A stretch of DNA of 64,000 bases from Bacteroidales bacterium (GTDB lineage: Bacteria; Bacteroidota; Bacteroidia; Bacteroidales; UBA932): assembly GCA_017619675.1 (NCBI GenBank), contig JAFZRX010000010.1, positions 1 to 64,000 of the forward strand. Reading direction: 5' to 3'. The notes under the pieces are model-generated. The model did no database searches. It saw only the letters and a program-made list of their open reading frames with translations, and was not told where the DNA came from. The translations under genes were made by a program, and so were the position numbers. This document shows positions 1-9,710 of this stretch, one piece after another (within the stretch, counting starts at the first letter, position 1; the number at the start of each line of letters is the position of its first letter).

Positions 1-93
<93 letters not shown>

Positions 94-97
94 TCGG

Positions 98-136
98 GAC
101 GCCGGTCAGACATGAACTGACCGGCGTCTTTTTTTT
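98..136 (+). terminator. Rho-independent terminator of the rRNA operon
   Basis: A perfect 12-bp stem (98-109 with 117-128, GACGCCGGTCAG and its complement) has a 7-base loop and is followed by eight T residues. It lies directly after the 5S rRNA and should end the ribosomal RNA transcript. Confidence 0.95.
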
Positions 137-137
137 A

Positions 138-145
138 TATCTTTG
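138..145 (+). promoter_or_regulatory. Candidate -7 element (TATCTTTG) for the esterase gene
   Basis: TATCTTTG fits the Bacteroidota -7 consensus TAnnTTTG and lies 21 bases before the ATG at 167. No convincing TTTG is found at the -33 position, because that region is the rRNA terminator stem, so the call is tentative. Confidence 0.4.
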
Positions 146-166
146 TACAAACAACAGTGTAAGATT

Positions 167-823
167 ATGAAACGCAGCATCTTAGTTCTCTTTATGCTGG
201 CATCCGCAGTATGCGCTTTTGCCCAGAAGCAGTATCAGTATGTCATTGACAGGAACCTTCCGTACAGGACAGGTGGAGATGAGTATGTCAATGAAATGTG
301 CAATGTGGACGTGGCCTACGTACAGGGGCTTACGGACCGTCCTGTAATAGTCTGGTTCCATGGCGGCGCAATGAGAAGCGGCTCCAAGGAGATCCCTCAG
401 GCGCTTATGACCCGCGGTTACATAGTTGTGGGCCTGGACAAGTCATATCTTGCCGAGTACGGCATCGACGCTGACCGCATTGCGGCCCTTGTTCCTTACA
501 GCGGCCAGGTGGTGACCCATTATACCGAGAGGGGGGACCATGGCATATCCCCGCTTATCCCAATCATAGACAACCTGGCGCCTCTCTACCACATGAGGCC
601 TGACTGCCCTCCAATGCTGGTAATCTCCGGCGACAGGGAGATGGAACTCTACGGCAGGTACGAGGAAACCGCCTACTTTGTGCGCATGATGAAGCTCCAC
701 GGCCACAAGGACATCACCTTCTATGAACTGGACGGCTTCGAGCACGGGGACATGGTGGCCCCCGGACACCTGGTATTCCTGAAATATCTCAGGAGCAGAG
801 AAGGCCAGAATCAGAGCCGCTAA
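167..823 (+). CDS. Secreted alpha/beta-hydrolase (BD-FAE-like esterase) lacking the nucleophile segment
   Basis: A 218-residue protein with a signal peptide (about 1-19, cleavage after CAFA). It resembles secreted carbohydrate esterases of Bacteroidales that remove acetyl or feruloyl groups from xylan. The oxyanion motif is HGGA at 65-68; the acid is D156 in SGDRE and the histidine is H193 in GFEHGD. The family is normally near 280 residues. The section between VVG (87-89) and LDKSYLAEYGIDADRI, which should hold the strand, helix and GHSAGG nucleophile elbow, is missing in frame (roughly 57 residues). The protein is therefore probably inactive, or the assembly dropped the segment. ATG 167 is chosen over an upstream TTG because it starts the signal peptide. 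Confidence 0.8.
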   Translation: MKRSILVLFMLASAVCAFAQKQYQYVIDRNLPYRTGGDEYVNEMCNVDVAYVQGLTDRPVIVWFHGGAMRSGSKEIPQALMTRGYIVVGLDKSYLAEYGIDADRIAALVPYSGQVVTHYTERGDHGISPLIPIIDNLAPLYHMRPDCPPMLVISGDREMELYGRYEETAYFVRMMKLHGHKDITFYELDGFEHGDMVAPGHLVFLKYLRSREGQNQSR

Positions 824-867
824 TTGGAAAAATATGCTTATCTTTACCCTAATATAAAGGGATTTAA

Positions 868-2615
<1,748 letters not shown>

Positions 2616-2616
2616 T

Positions 2617-3624
2617 ATGAAAAGGCTTCTGTACATATTCCTGCTGATTCTTGCACTGCCGCTGGGCGCGGCCGCGCAGGAAGAGGAGGGCCTGGATATG
2701 CAGGAGTTCATCTTCGGCCATATTGCGGACAGCCACGAGTGGCACATCACCGCCATCAACGGCAAGGAGATTGCCATTCCTCTGCCGTGCATAGTGTTTG
2801 ACAACGGCGTGCATTTCTTCATGTCCAACAGGATGGAGGAGAACGGCTACACACTGGATGAGAACGGCAAGATGATAAACGCCGCCACCGGGAAGAAGCC
2901 GTTTGACATGTCCATTACCAAGAATGTCCTTGGACTGATGATTGACAGCCTCATACTGGTTGTCCTCATCCTGCTGTGCGCCCGCTGGTACAAGAAGCAC
3001 GACGTGCTCAAGGAGACGCCCACGGGTATAGCGGCGCTGCTGGAGCCCGTCATAATGATGATAAACGACGATGTGATAAAGGACGCGGTGGGCCCCAAGC
3101 ACGAGAAGTTCGCCCCGTACCTGCTCACAGTCTTCTTCTTCATCCTCATCAACAACCTGATGGGAATTGTGCCGTTCTTCCCCGGCGGAGCCAACATAAC
3201 CGGCAACATTGCCGTGACAATGGTGCTGGCCTTGTTCACCTTCCTGATGGTGAACCTGCTGGGAAACAAGCATTACTACAAGGATATATTCTGGCCTGAC
3301 GTCCCCATTTTCCTGAAGGCCATACCCATAATGCCCGCCATCGAAGTGGTGGGAACGCTTACAAAGCCCCTGTCACTTATGATAAGGCTTTTCGCCAACA
3401 TGCTGGCCGGACATATCATGATCCTGTGCGCCGTGGGAGTCATCTTCCTTACCGCCAAGATGGGACCGGTGATAAACGGCTCGCTGAGCGTGGTGGCCGT
3501 GCTGTTCGGGGTGTTCCTGAACTGCCTGGAACTGCTTGTGGCTTTCATCCAGGCCTATGTATTCACCATGCTGTCCGCCCTTTTCATAGGGATGGCGCAT
3601 AAAGAACCCGCTGAAGAAGATTAA
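2617..3624 (+). CDS. atpB: F1Fo ATP synthase subunit a
   Basis: A 335-residue membrane subunit forming the ion half-channels next to the c-ring. A signal-like N-terminus (about 1-21, ending AAAQ) and an extra periplasmic region of roughly 80 residues precede the membrane helices, as in other Bacteroidota. The essential arginine is R257 in SLMIRLFANMLAGH. The strongly hydrophobic C-terminal part ends in the helix LLVAFIQAYVFTMLSALFIG. It lies between atpC (1-base gap) and atpE (24-base gap). Confidence 0.98.
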   Translation: MKRLLYIFLLILALPLGAAAQEEEGLDMQEFIFGHIADSHEWHITAINGKEIAIPLPCIVFDNGVHFFMSNRMEENGYTLDENGKMINAATGKKPFDMSITKNVLGLMIDSLILVVLILLCARWYKKHDVLKETPTGIAALLEPVIMMINDDVIKDAVGPKHEKFAPYLLTVFFFILINNLMGIVPFFPGGANITGNIAVTMVLALFTFLMVNLLGNKHYYKDIFWPDVPIFLKAIPIMPAIEVVGTLTKPLSLMIRLFANMLAGHIMILCAVGVIFLTAKMGPVINGSLSVVAVLFGVFLNCLELLVAFIQAYVFTMLSALFIGMAHKEPAEED

Positions 3625-3648
3625 TAACAACTATAAATTCATAACATT

Positions 3649-3900
3649 ATGATTTCTACCATTTTACTTCAAGCTGCGGCATCATCTTTCCTGCCAAAGG
3701 TCAGTGCCGCATTATGCGCAGCCATAGTTGCTTTCGCCGCTGCGTTCGGTATCTCCAGACTTGCAAAGTACGTGATGGAGGCATCCGCACGCCAGCCTGA
3801 GATCGCGGGCGGCCTGCGTACCACAGCCATCATCGTGGGCGCCCTTATAGAGGGTGTCTGCCTGTTCGCGGTTATCGTCTGTCTGCTCTCGCTGTATTAA
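3649..3900 (+). CDS. atpE: F1Fo ATP synthase subunit c
   Basis: An 83-residue hairpin of two membrane helices joined by the polar loop ARQPE (47-51). The ion-binding carboxylate is E68 in GALIEGVCLF. The residue after it is glycine and the position five after it is phenylalanine, and helix 1 has isoleucine where Na+-type rings carry glutamine. The Na+ ligand set known from Ilyobacter is therefore missing, and a proton-coupled ring is inferred. The gene sits between subunits a and b in the operon. Confidence 0.97.
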   Translation: MISTILLQAAASSFLPKVSAALCAAIVAFAAAFGISRLAKYVMEASARQPEIAGGLRTTAIIVGALIEGVCLFAVIVCLLSLY

Positions 3901-3912
3901 TAGGGAAGACAT

Positions 3913-4419
3913 ATGAACCTGATTACGCCTGACAGCGGTCTGGTGGTATGGATGACCATCATCTTTGCCATTGTGTTCTTCATACTGGCAAAGTTCGGAT
4001 TCCCGGTCATCACCTCCATGGTCAAGAAGCGCAACGACAAGATTAACGACAGTCTTGCCGCGGCGCGCCTTGCGGAGGAGAAACTTGCCACCCTGGCCCA
4101 GCAGCAGCAAGAGCTGCTGGAGAAGGCCCGCGTGGAGCAGGCGGCCCTCCTGAAGGAGGCCGCCGCCGCGCGCGACAACCTCATAGCCCAGGCAAAGCAG
4201 CAGGCAAAGGAAGAGGCGGACAAGATCATCCAGCATGCAAGGGTGGAGATTGCCGCCGAAAGGGAAGACGCCCTCCGGGATGTGCGCCGCCAGGTGGCGG
4301 AGATATCCCTGGACGTGGCGGAAAAGGTAATCAGAAAGACTCTGGACAGTCCGGCCGAGCAGGCGGAACTTGTGGACCGCCTGATAGAGGAGGCTTCGAG
4401 GACCAGGCCCAACAGTTGA
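3913..4419 (+). CDS. atpF: F1Fo ATP synthase subunit b
   Basis: A 168-residue peripheral stalk subunit. One N-terminal membrane helix (about 10-32, VVWMTIIFAIVFFILAKFGF) is followed by a long charged, alanine-rich coiled coil (LAEEKLATLAQQQQ, then AKQQAKEEADKII) that reaches up to F1. The C-terminal segment DVAEKVIRKTL is typical for contact with delta. It starts 13 bases after atpE and ends 8 bases before atpH. Confidence 0.97.
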   Translation: MNLITPDSGLVVWMTIIFAIVFFILAKFGFPVITSMVKKRNDKINDSLAAARLAEEKLATLAQQQQELLEKARVEQAALLKEAAAARDNLIAQAKQQAKEEADKIIQHARVEIAAEREDALRDVRRQVAEISLDVAEKVIRKTLDSPAEQAELVDRLIEEASRTRPNS

Positions 4420-4426
4420 CAAGCGA

Positions 4427-4903
4427 ATGAACACAGGGGTTATTTCCAGCAGATACGCACGGGCGTTGCTGCGGCTTTCCACTGAAAGCGGCAGCGCCCC
4501 CGCGGTATATGCGCAGGTGTGCGCCATGCTGGACAACCCTGACGCCATTCCCTCCAGGCTGGAGCCGGACCTGAAGAAGTTCGTGAGCCTGCTGGTGGCT
4601 AACCACCGGGAGCAGTATCTGAAATTTATCTTCAACAGTTTCGTGAGCCTGTACCTCAAGGAGAACAACATGAAGATGGGTACTCTCACAACCGTTGTCC
4701 CCAATCCTGAACTGGAGCATAAGATCCGCGACCTGGTCACAGAAAGGACAGGATGCGGCCTGGACCTTAAAGTTAAGACGGATCCTTCCCTGATAGGGGG
4801 ATTCAAACTTGTAGTTGACGATCTGCTGCTTGACGCCAGCGTCTCCTCTCAGTTGGAGAAACTGCGCCAGCAGTTCATTGAAAAGACAAGCAGAATAGTA
4901 TGA
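4427..4903 (+). CDS. atpH: F1Fo ATP synthase subunit delta
   Basis: A 158-residue protein capping F1 and binding subunit b. It opens with the characteristic [13 protein letters not shown] and carries the C-terminal family signature [14 protein letters not shown]. The middle is less conserved, as usual for OSCP/delta proteins, and the length is slightly short. Its stop overlaps the atpA start by 4 bases (ATGA). Confidence 0.95.
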   Translation: MNTGVISSRYARALLRLSTESGSAPAVYAQVCAMLDNPDAIPSRLEPDLKKFVSLLVANHREQYLKFIFNSFVSLYLKENNMKMGTLTTVVPNPELEHKIRDLVTERTGCGLDLKVKTDPSLIGGFKLVVDDLLLDASVSSQLEKLRQQFIEKTSRIV

Positions 4904-6480
4904 CGCAAACATTGAAACCAAGCGAGATAAGCGATGTCCTCCTGGCCCAACTCAAAGGGATAGACAATTCCCTGCAGTGGGAAGAGGTTGGCACCGTATT
5001 GCAGGTGAGCGACGGAGTAGTCCACCTGCGCGGCCTTGCCAACGCTGAGGCGGGGGAACTCCTGGAGTTCGAGAACGGCGTAATGGCCGTTGTGATGAAC
5101 CTGGAGGAAGATAACGTGGGAGCGGTGCTCCTGGGCCCTACGGACCTGGTCCGTGAAGGAATGTCCGTGCGCCGTACGGAACGAATAGCCTCCGTGCGCG
5201 TGGGAGAATCCATGGTGGGCCGTGTGGTTGACCCCCTGGGCAACCCCCTGGACGGACTGGGAGAGATAGGCGGTGACCTTGTGGACATGCCGCTTGAGCG
5301 CAAGGCTCCGGGAGTCATCTTCCGCCAGCCTGTGAACGAGCCGCTCCAGACGGGAATCAAGTCCATCGACGCCATGATCCCCATAGGCCGCGGACAGCGC
5401 GAGCTTATCATCGGAGACCGCCAGACCGGAAAGACGGCCATAGCCATTGACACCATCATAAACCAGAGGAGCGAGTACCTCAAGGGCAAGCCGGTATACT
5501 GCATCTACGTGGCGGTGGGCCAGAAAGGCTCCACCGTGGCCAGCATAGTCCAGACCCTCCGTTCAAAGGGAGCCATGGACTACACCATAGTGGTCACCGC
5601 GTCGGCGGCGGACCCCGCGGCGCTGCAGTACTACGCGCCGTTCGCCGGCGCCGCCATAGGCGAGTACTTCCGCGATACGGGACGCCCCGCCCTGGTGGTG
5701 TTCGACGACCTCTCCAAGCAGGCCGTGGCCTACCGCGAGGTTTCCCTCATCCTGAGGCGCCCTTCGGGCCGAGAGGCCTATCCGGGCGATGTGTTCTACC
5801 TGCACTCCAGGCTCCTCGAGCGCGCGGCCAAGATCATTGACCAGCAGGAAGTCGCGGAGCACATGAACGACCTTCCCGCATCCCTCAAGGGCAAGGTGAA
5901 GGCCGGCGGATCGCTCACGGCCCTTCCAATCATCGAGACCCAGGCGGGAGACGTTTCGGCATACATTCCAACAAATGTGATTTCCATCACGGACGGCCAG
6001 ATTTATCTGGAGTCCGGACTCTTCAACGCGGGAGTGCGCCCGGCCATCAACGTGGGTATCTCGGTATCCAGGGTGGGCGGTTCGGCCCAGGTGAAGAGCA
6101 TGAAGAGGGTTGCTGGAACACTTAAGATAGACCAGGCCCAATACAACGAGTTGGAGGCCTTCTCAAAGTTCTCGTCAGATATTGACAAGGTTACCGCACA
6201 GGCCCTTGACAAGGGAAGGAAGAACAACAAGCTGCTCATCCAGCCCCAGTATTCACCCATGCCTGTGGGCGAGCAGGTGGCCATCCTGTATTGCGGCACA
6301 AGGTCCCTGCTCTCCGGAATTCCTCTGGAGAAGGTAAAGGACTTCGAGGCTGATTTCCTGGACAACATGAGGGCTTCACACGCCGATATCCTGGAAGAAC
6401 TCTCCAAGGGAGTCCTCTCGGAAAACGCACAGAAAGTAATAGAGTCGGTGGCATCCGCGGTTTGCCAGAATCTGGAATAG
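4900..6480 (+). CDS. atpA: F1Fo ATP synthase subunit alpha
   Basis: A 526-residue non-catalytic alpha subunit. The P-loop GDRQTGKT is at 172-179, the crown beta-barrel occupies the first 95 residues, and the arginine-finger region reads [10 protein letters not shown]. The family signature [13 protein letters not shown] is intact. It overlaps atpH by 4 bases, and atpG starts on the base after its stop, so the F1 genes are tightly coupled. Confidence 0.99.
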   Translation: MTQTLKPSEISDVLLAQLKGIDNSLQWEEVGTVLQVSDGVVHLRGLANAEAGELLEFENGVMAVVMNLEEDNVGAVLLGPTDLVREGMSVRRTERIASVRVGESMVGRVVDPLGNPLDGLGEIGGDLVDMPLERKAPGVIFRQPVNEPLQTGIKSIDAMIPIGRGQRELIIGDRQTGKTAIAIDTIINQRSEYLKGKPVYCIYVAVGQKGSTVASIVQTLRSKGAMDYTIVVTASAADPAALQYYAPFAGAAIGEYFRDTGRPALVVFDDLSKQAVAYREVSLILRRPSGREAYPGDVFYLHSRLLERAAKIIDQQEVAEHMNDLPASLKGKVKAGGSLTALPIIETQAGDVSAYIPTNVISITDGQIYLESGLFNAGVRPAINVGISVSRVGGSAQVKSMKRVAGTLKIDQAQYNELEAFSKFSSDIDKVTAQALDKGRKNNKLLIQPQYSPMPVGEQVAILYCGTRSLLSGIPLEKVKDFEADFLDNMRASHADILEELSKGVLSENAQKVIESVASAVCQNLE

Positions 6481-7311
6481 ATGGGATCGCTCAGGGAGAC
6501 AAAGGAAAGGATTAACTCCGTAAAGGGGACGTTGAAGATCACCACGGCCATGAAGTTCGTGGCCTCTTCAAAGCTGCACAAGGCCCAGAACGCCATTGCG
6601 GCCATGGTTCCCTATCACGACGCCCTTTCCCAGATCTTCCGTACCCTCAAGGGCGGCGACTACGGCCTTGAGGCAAAGAAGGACGGGAAGGTGGCCATTG
6701 TGGCAATGGCCTCCAACACCTCCCTTTGCGGAACGTTCAATGCCACCATCCTCAAGACTGCCCTTGACCAGATTGAGAAGTATCCGAATGCGGAAATATA
6801 CGCCATAGGGCGCAAGATGGCCGAGCCGCTGGCGAAGGCCGGCCATCCGTCCGTGGGGGACTTCACCAGCCTCATGGCAAAGCCGGATTATTTCCAGGCC
6901 GCCGCGCTGGCGGACAGGCTCCGCACCGCTTACCAGGACGGGGCTTACAGCAAGGTGATCCTGGTGTACAACCATTTCGCCAGTTTTGTCTCCCAGCAGG
7001 CGACGGTGGAGAGTTTCCTGCCGTTCCAGGTTCCCGTCCAGCAGCGGGACGAGTGGGAAGATGAGTTCATCCTTGAGCCGGGAGAGGAGGAGATAGCCGC
7101 CAGGCTGCTCCCGGAGGTCCTGAGGCTCAAGATATACACTGCGCTGCTGGATTCTTCTGCGGCGGAGAACGCCGCCCGCACCATTGCCATGCAGACGGCA
7201 TCTGACAACGCCCAGGACCTCCTGAGCGAGCTGACCCTGGAATACAACAAGGGCCGTCAGCAAAAGATTACAAATGAAATCCTGGACCTTATAGGCGGTT
7301 CGCAACAATAA
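6481..7311 (+). CDS. atpG: F1Fo ATP synthase subunit gamma
   Basis: A 276-residue central-stalk subunit. The N-terminal helix (RETKERINSVKGTLKITTAM) and the C-terminal helix (AAENAARTIAMQTASDNAQD) pair as the rotating coiled coil; the Rossmann-like middle includes ASNTSLCGTFNATI. Last gene of the ATP synthase operon. It converges on the minus-strand permease-formyltransferase gene and the coding ends overlap by 23 bases, leaving no room for a separate terminator. Confidence 0.98.
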   Translation: MGSLRETKERINSVKGTLKITTAMKFVASSKLHKAQNAIAAMVPYHDALSQIFRTLKGGDYGLEAKKDGKVAIVAMASNTSLCGTFNATILKTALDQIEKYPNAEIYAIGRKMAEPLAKAGHPSVGDFTSLMAKPDYFQAAALADRLRTAYQDGAYSKVILVYNHFASFVSQQATVESFLPFQVPVQQRDEWEDEFILEPGEEEIAARLLPEVLRLKIYTALLDSSAAENAARTIAMQTASDNAQDLLSELTLEYNKGRQQKITNEILDLIGGSQQ

Positions 7312-9709
7312 CCGCCTTGTCAACGTCCCTGTATCCCAGAAGGAATTCGTGAACGTTCATGCGCTTCTTGCCGGCCAGTTGAAGGTCGGTTACGGATATT
7401 GCGCCGTCTGAAGTGCCTATGGCAATGTAAGACTTGCCGTCAGTCCCTATCTGTCCCGGAGCAAGGCCGGCGCCGGGCATCTTCTCCCCAAAGAATACCT
7501 TCAGCTGCAGGGCGTCCTGGTCATCGGGCCGCTGGATGAACGTGAATGCGGTAGGATATGGACTGAGGCCCCGGATAAGGTTGTAGACATCCTCCGTGCT
7601 GCGGTTCCAGTCTATGCAACAGGTCTCGCGGGTGATCTTCGGAGCCGGTTTCAGTTCCTCCGATCCCTGGATGAAACTCTTCTGTACACGCATCTCCGCA
7701 TTGTGGTCTATGAGGGCGCGCACTGTCTGGAGGACGAGGCCGGTACCCTTCTCCATAAGGGCGTCGTGAACGTCTCCGGCTGTGTCGGTAGGGGATATCT
7801 TGTGCTCCTCGCGGAATATGATCTGGCCTGTGTCTATGTTCTTGTCCAGCATGAAGGTTGTGACTCCGGTCATCTTCTCTCCGTTAATGACAGCCCAGTT
7901 GATAGGGGCGGCGCCGCGGTACTGCGGCAGGAGGGCCGCGTGGAGGTTGAAGGTTCCAAGCTTAGGCATTGACCATACCTCTTCCGGAAGCATCCTGAAG
8001 GCCACTACCACAAAGAGGTCCGCTTTTAGCGCAGCCAGGGCGCTGAGGAACTCAGGATCTTTCAGTTTGACCGGCTGGAGTACGGGTATGTTGTTTTCAA
8101 CCGCATATTTCTTGACGGCGCTCTGGTTGACCTGAAGGCCGCGTCCGGACTGCTTGTCGGCGACCGTGACAACGCCAACGACCTTGTAGTGCTGTGCCTT
8201 GCCGTTCTTTACAAGGGCGTCAAGAGGGGCCACAGCGAATTCAGGCGTACCCATATATACAATCCTGGTCTTGCGGAACAGTCCAGAGATATATCCCTTG
8301 ATGGCATTCCAGCGGGTCTTCAGACTGTCCAGGTTCAGGAATGAGGAATCGTGGACAGCCTTGCTCGTGAGCAAAATGCCCAGCGGAATGAGCAGGTACG
8401 CAGGCAGGAAGGCTCCGTTCACGGGGTCAAGGACGCCGTTCTTGGTCATCTTGGCGCCCACCAGGTCCACTATGTAGTACAGCACGAAGAAAAGGGCTGA
8501 GATGATGGCCGGGGTGCCCAGTCCGCCCTTGCGGATGAGGGCTCCCAGCGGGGCTCCTATGAAGAACAGCAGCAGGCAGGCTATGGCCTTGGAGTATTTC
8601 CTGAGGATTTCCAGGCCCGCCCTCCTGAGTTCGTACGTGTATTCATACATCTCCCTGTTGAAGTTGTTCAGCTCGGAGGATACCTCGTAGGCCTCTACGC
8701 TGGCCCTCTCATAGGCGTTGATTTCCTTCTCCCTTTCGTCCCACTGCAGGTAGCCGTCGTACTGGAACAGTTCCAGGGGCTGACGGAAGTATGAGGTGTC
8801 AAGCTGATGGTACTTGGAAACGGTGCCCGTACTTCCGAACATTGTAACCTGGGCGACGTGCAGGGTGTCATATTTCGCCTGCATGGTATCCCTGTCGGCG
8901 CGGAGTTGCTGGAGGTTCATGGCCGCCACCTGGTCTCCGTACTTGTCTTCCTCAGACCTTTCGAACGCGTAGTTCTTGAGCGGGATTATCAGTTCCTGCC
9001 TGTCAAAGGATATCTTCTCCAGGGCCAGGTCCTTTTCAGTGGGCTTTACCGTGTTATCCTCCACATAGTTGGTACCGTTGTACATCACGAAGGTCAGGTA
9101 GTCCTTTGACTTGGACATCCTGAGCACGGCGGAATCCGCCAGGGTCACGGTGGAGTTTCCCTTGTTGGCGGAGTGGTCGTAGACCATCACTCCGCGCATC
9201 ATGCCGGTGACCTCGTCATTGCTGTCCACGCGCAGCACGTAGTTGTCAATTCCGTCGTAGAATATTCCCGCGGGAATCTTTATCTCTTCCTTGGTGCGGC
9301 CTATGTCATCCCTCAGAGTATAAATCTTGTTGTATGCGAAGGGCACCAGGTTGTTGGAAGTGAAGAACGCGCCTATGCTTATGATGGTGGACGCTATGAT
9401 GAGCGGGGTCATTATCCTGGTGATGGATATGCCCGCGGCCTTCGCGGCTATGAGCTCGCTGTTCTCCGCCATCTGACCCATGGTCATCATGGCGGCAAGC
9501 AGCGTAGCCAGCGGAAGGGCCAGCGGCAGGATGGTGCAGCTGCCCCAGAGCAGGAATTCACCGACTATCTTCATACTCAGTCCTTTGCCCACCAGTTCGT
9601 CTATGTAAACCCACAGGAACTGCATGACAAGAACGAACAGGACCACGAACAGGATTGCCACGAACGGTCCTATGAACGACTTGAGTATGAGACGGTCAAG
9701 TTTCTTCAC
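7289..9709 (-). CDS. lptF-fmt: LptF/LptG-family permease fused to methionyl-tRNA formyltransferase
   Basis: One 806-residue open frame holds two normally separate proteins. Residues 1 to about 470 are an LptF/LptG permease for lipopolysaccharide export: N-terminal helix at about 12-36, paired helices near 55-115, a periplasmic domain, and C-terminal helices near 380-455. From residue 480 the frame continues without a stop into formyltransferase (KTRIVYMGTPEFAV, M486), with catalytic motifs NLHAALLP and DKNIDTGQI and a normal C-terminal domain. No ATG lies where Fmt should start; the natural first methionine is missing, and only a CTG (GLF) lies just upstream. The gene starts with GTG one base after the alaS stop. 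It is either a true fusion or a case of unusual internal initiation. Both halves look functional. Confidence 0.9.
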   Translation of the reverse strand: MKKLDRLILKSFIGPFVAILFVVLFVLVMQFLWVYIDELVGKGLSMKIVGEFLLWGSCTILPLALPLATLLAAMMTMGQMAENSELIAAKAAGISITRIMTPLIIASTIISIGAFFTSNNLVPFAYNKIYTLRDDIGRTKEEIKIPAGIFYDGIDNYVLRVDSNDEVTGMMRGVMVYDHSANKGNSTVTLADSAVLRMSKSKDYLTFVMYNGTNYVEDNTVKPTEKDLALEKISFDRQELIIPLKNYAFERSEEDKYGDQVAAMNLQQLRADRDTMQAKYDTLHVAQVTMFGSTGTVSKYHQLDTSYFRQPLELFQYDGYLQWDEREKEINAYERASVEAYEVSSELNNFNREMYEYTYELRRAGLEILRKYSKAIACLLLFFIGAPLGALIRKGGLGTPAIISALFFVLYYIVDLVGAKMTKNGVLDPVNGAFLPAYLLIPLGILLTSKAVHDSSFLNLDSLKTRWNAIKGYISGLFRKTRIVYMGTPEFAVAPLDALVKNGKAQHYKVVGVVTVADKQSGRGLQVNQSAVKKYAVENNIPVLQPVKLKDPEFLSALAALKADLFVVVAFRMLPEEVWSMPKLGTFNLHAALLPQYRGAAPINWAVINGEKMTGVTTFMLDKNIDTGQIIFREEHKISPTDTAGDVHDALMEKGTGLVLQTVRALIDHNAEMRVQKSFIQGSEELKPAPKITRETCCIDWNRSTEDVYNLIRGLSPYPTAFTFIQRPDDQDALQLKVFFGEKMPGAGLAPGQIGTDGKSYIAIGTSDGAISVTDLQLAGKKRMNVHEFLLGYRDVDKAVIVANRL

Positions 9710-9710
9710 C

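Noticed and set aside
3649-3900. Na+-translocating ATP synthase
   Set aside because: Only the carboxylate is present in subunit c; the other Na+ ligands are replaced by non-coordinating residues.
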